Below, piece after piece: positions 7,655-10,137 of a stretch of DNA of 10,137 nt (positions within the stretch are counted from its first letter, which is position 1; each line of letters opens with the position of its first letter). A program made the position numbers and the translations under genes. Location: positions 8,068 through 18,204 of the forward strand of contig LSYV01000376.1 in the NCBI GenBank assembly GCA_001584585.1, in the 5' to 3' direction. The notes beneath the pieces were generated by a model, which had not been told where the DNA came from, searched no databases, and was given only the letters and a program-made list of their open reading frames with translations. This DNA comes from Gonium pectorale (lineage: Eukaryota; Chlorophyta; Chlorophyceae; Chlamydomonadales; Volvocaceae).

Positions 7655-8806
7655 CGACGCACGGAGGCCGGCCAGACGGCGTTCCGGCAGCTGGATCCGC
7701 AGCATCCGGAATTTGGCACGCACCAGTGGTCGGTATACCGGGAGCCCAGCGTGCCGCAGCCATTCAGCAATCCGACGGTGCGGCCGGCGGAGGGCGTGCA
7801 GGATGAGGGGCTGCGCGAGCGGTACTTTTGGGATGGCCCGCAGGCGCAGCAGCTGCACGTGCGGCTGGCACGGCGCATGTTGGAGAACGTGAATCAGCTA
7901 GCGCTCGTGCGCATGCGGGCCGAGGAGCGAAAGTTGCTGCAGGCCGAGGTGCAGCGGACGGCGGAGGAGGCAGCTGAGGCGGCGTTGATGGAGGGCGGCC
8001 ATGAGGAGGACGACGAGCCGCTGCCATACGATGAGGAGGAGGACGGCGAGCAGGTGGCTGGGCGCCGCCGCGCTGATGGTGATGTTGGGCAGCTGTGGCG
8101 GGACCGGTGCCTGTCTGACGGCGAGGCGACGGCGCTGCTGGCGCGCTTTCAGCGCCGCGGGCAGGGCGTGGAGGGTAGCGCTCCGGTGGATCCGTATGTG
8201 GCAGCAGCACTGGCGGCGGTGCGCCCTGCCGACGTCACTCCGCAGCGGCAGCTGACGAATGCTGCGGAGGTCGCGCGTACAGCACAGCAGTGCACCGACG
8301 ACGAATTTGCGGGCCTCACGCACGAGATGGTACAGTACAGCGATAGCACCCAGACGGGCATGGGCCGCCTGACTGGCGGTCTGAGCCGCTCCGCGCAGGA
8401 GGCCCTGCGTTTGTTTCGGCCAGGCACGGCGGAGGTAACTGCGAAGCTGATGGTGGTGCAGCCGGACGGCCATGAAGAGCAGCAGCCGCCACCGTCGATG
8501 TGGCCTGATAGCGGCGGTAGCACGCCGCCGTTCGTGCGCTGCAGCAAACCGCCCAGTCCGGAGGACACGGCGCGGCTGTTCAGCCTGACGGAGGACCAGC
8601 AGGAGCCCTTCCTGCTGTATGCGCAGCTGCTGCTGACGGAGGCGCTGGGCCCGCAGCGTAAGCAGCCGCCGGTGTGCTCGGTGCTGACGGGCAAGGCTGG
8701 CACCGGCAAGTCGCGCGTGCTCCAGGCGCTGCTGTGGCTGGCGTTCCAGCACGATTGTGAGAAGCTCATCGGCCTCGTCAGCTATACGTGGCGCGCGGCG
8801 TTGCAT
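7655..8806 (+). CDS. RepHel exon 6: connector and helicase N-terminal part with Walker A
   Basis: The exon has 384 codons in phase 0. It begins RRTEAGQTAFRQLDPQHPEF, then GTHQWSVYREPSVPQPF. This follows the Helitron block with HPQ, TH and a VP motif before the helicase. LRERYFWDG and LHVRLARRMLENV follow, then an acidic stretch (EEDDEPLPYDEEEDGEQ) near 8004-8051. The helicase starts at about 8580 with LTEDQQEPFLLYAQLL, a Q-like motif, then VLTGKAGTGKSRVLQALLWL. The P-loop GKAGTGKS is at 8690-8713. Motif Ia begins in SYTWRAALH and continues in exon 7. It would be a PIF1-type superfamily 1B helicase that unwinds DNA 5' to 3'. The donor is CAT|GTAAGG. Confidence 0.9.
8690..8713 (+). other. Helicase Walker A (GKAGTGKS)
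   Basis: The frame 2 codons read GKAGTGKS, the nucleotide-binding loop of PIF1-like helicases (consensus GxAGTGKS). Confidence 0.95.
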
Positions 8807-9090
8807 GTAAGGCGGGGTTGGGTATGGCATGTCAGTGCCACATGCGGTAGTGGATGTTTCTGAGAGTGATCAGCGAAGTGTTAGGCAAGTTCGTCTCAGA
8901 GGTGAACAGATCGCCGTTTTGATTGGCCTCATTAGGACAAGTGCGCGTGCGTTGGCACCCATGCAATTTGAGCATTGCCATGCCATATGAATGAATATAT
9001 GCCGTTCTTCATGTGCGCGGGATGCGTTGGCGGGCAATGCACCGCTAACATGGGCTATGTTGCGTCGTGGTTCTGTCTGTGTGCCTGCAG
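8807..9090 (+). other. Intron 5
   Basis: The donor is CAT|GTAAGG and the acceptor is TGTGTGCCTGCAG|GAT after a T-rich tract. A CTAAC branch-like site is at 9045-9049. The phases agree (0 and 0). The intron splits helicase motif Ia, since SYTWRAALH joins DTTPGVPGCSTCTFF. Confidence 0.9.
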
Positions 9091-10003
9091 GATACCACGC
9101 CTGGCGTGCCGGGCTGCAGCACCTGCACGTTCTTCGCTACGCAGGGCCGTTTCCAGCGGGCCAAGCAGTTGGACACGGTCGAGGCGCACCTCAGCGACGT
9201 GCGATTCATCTTCCTGGATGAATTCAGCACTTGCAGCCTCTCACACTGGGCGGACATCTGCCGAAACGTGCATTCTGCGCGGACGCACGTCGCGCCGACG
9301 GATCCGTTTTTGGCCAGCGGGCCTTTGGCGGACCTGCACGGCTTGTTTGTGGGCGATCCGCGGCAGTTGCAGCAGCCGCTCGCCACGCCGCTGTACCATA
9401 GCGGCGGTGCGGCGGCTGCTGCCGCACGAGGTGCCGTACAAGCAGTTGCGCCTGTTGGTGAGCTCCTGCGGGGCCTGCTTAAGCCGCATGGCGTGAAGGA
9501 GGAGCTGGGCCGTGGCCTGTGGCGCGCTATTCAGCATGCATTTGTGTTGACCACGCAGCACCGGCAGGCGGTGGCGGATCCATCTGCGCAGCAGCTGCTG
9601 GAGGCGGCGGAGACGTGCGCAGGCATTGAGTCCGTCAGCGAGGCGGATGTGGCCCGCCTGTGCCACGACCTGAACGGCCGCGCGGTGAGTGCGCAGCAGC
9701 CGCTGCCTGCAGAGCCGTTTGTGGTAGTGCAGCGGCACAGCGTGCGTGTGCCGTTGGCGCAGCAGCTGGTGCGCTTGCACGCCCTCGCTAAGGGGCAGCA
9801 GCTGCTGTTGTGGCGCAGCTCGGACTTGGCACCGGATGGCACCGCACTGCCGGTACCGATGGTGCACCAGCTGGAGGGCCTGGGCGCTGAGAAGGACCAG
9901 GAGGGAACGCCGGCCGTAGGCGCCTTCTTCAATGGCGTGCGCTACTATTTTACGGACAACGAGCGCGTGGCTCTGCACCACGTGCACAACAATGGCGCAA
10001 CTG
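9091..10003 (+). CDS. RepHel exon 7: helicase core with Walker B and motif III (3' part missing)
   Basis: Frame 1 opens with DTTPGVPGCSTCTFFATQG, completing motif Ia and the region after it. Walker B is FIFLDEFS (DE at 9217-9222). Motif III is GDPRQLQQP (9352-9378), where most PIF1-like proteins have QLPP. Motif IV is LTTQHRQ (9547-9567), preceded by ELGRGLWRAI, as in the G-x-x-LW helix of Helitron helicases. The end, YYFTDNERVALHHVHNNGAT, fits the segment before motifs V and VI. The donor CTG|GTGAGT leaves one base, which starts a Gly codon. The final helicase motifs and the stop codon lie outside the window. Confidence 0.92.
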
Positions 10004-10137
10004 GTGAGTGATGCAGCCAAGCTGATGTGGTGGAGACGGAGGATATGGCGGGTATAGGTGGTGCTATGCAGTAGCGTATGTAGTAGGACTGTTCCTGCTG
10101 ATGAGCAAGAGCGTCAGTAGGTTTGCTATGGAAGTTG
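10004..10137 (+). other. Intron 6, 5' part
   Basis: The donor CTG|GTGAGT is a strong match. The frame of exon 7 stops at 10009-10011, inside the intron. No convincing acceptor followed by helicase motifs V or VI is seen before the right edge. Confidence 0.75.

Larger units (their letters stand above)
1..10137 (+). mobile_element. Helitron (rolling-circle transposon), internal coding part, both ends missing
   Basis: The window is filled by one RepHel gene. In order it shows a DUF6570-like zinc-binding region, a Helitron Rep domain (HAH at 5540-5548, YALKY at 6293-6307) and a PIF1-like superfamily 1 helicase (Walker A at 8690-8713, Walker B near 9211-9228, GDPRQL at 9352-9369). This order is characteristic of Helitrons, and the Rep motif 1 region resembles the type I recall from fungal and algal elements. 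Only 15 bases precede the first ATG and the gene runs past the right edge, so the 5' TC end, the 3' CTRR end and its hairpin cannot be seen. No terminal repeats or target duplications are expected for this class. I saw no reverse transcriptase or DDE transposase motif in the frames I followed. Confidence 0.9.

Noticed and set aside
7898..8830. Long antisense open frame (310 codons) opposite the helicase start
   Set aside because: Arg/His/Leu-rich low-complexity translation typical of the complement of GC-rich codons. The + strand has the Walker A.
1..10137. Helitron ends (5' TC, 3' CTRR with hairpin) or target duplications
   Set aside because: The coding region reaches both edges of the window, so the termini must lie outside. 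Internal CTRR matches are expected by chance.
1..10137. Retrotransposon or bacterial plasmid replication gene
   Set aside because: No reverse transcriptase, integrase or protease motif was found, and the introns plus the Rep-helicase fusion are Helitron features, not bacterial.

Overview
This is a GC-rich eukaryotic window read on the + strand. It holds one large, intron-split gene: the RepHel protein of a Helitron (rolling-circle) DNA transposon. The eukaryotic origin follows from GT-AG introns with CTRAC-like branch sites and from the Helitron domain order. The high GC content, Ala-rich linkers and intron style suit a microalga, perhaps a green alga, but I cannot name the host.

Layout. Exon 1 (about 16-2329) carries hydrophobic N-terminal segments, a 76-residue ubiquitin-like domain, a homeodomain-like helix-turn-helix and the first CxxC of a DUF6570-type zinc-binding region. 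Exon 2 (about 2668-3890) carries the second CxxC and the rest of that region, but in a frame that implies two opposite one-base indels. A short exon may lie at 4054-4137. Exon 4 (4376-6457) is the Helitron HUH Rep nuclease, with the FTLNP motif, HAH and a two-tyrosine YALKY site. Exons 5 and 6 (6664-7458 and 7655-8806) carry an Ala-rich linker, the conserved Rep-to-helicase connector and the helicase Walker A. Exon 7 (9091-10003) carries Walker B and the GDPRQL motif. The gene runs out of the window inside a further intron, so the C-terminal helicase motifs are missing.

How it works. In Helitrons, Rep nicks and joins single-stranded transposon ends through its HUH metal site and paired tyrosines, and the PIF1-like helicase unwinds the strand. 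Both catalytic centres look intact here. The unusual part is the N-terminal extension, above all a divergent, lysine-free ubiquitin-like domain that ends in Gly-Gly inside the polypeptide. Neither element terminus lies in the window. All exon borders were inferred by eye from splice consensus, reading frame and recalled family motifs; no alignment or search was run.
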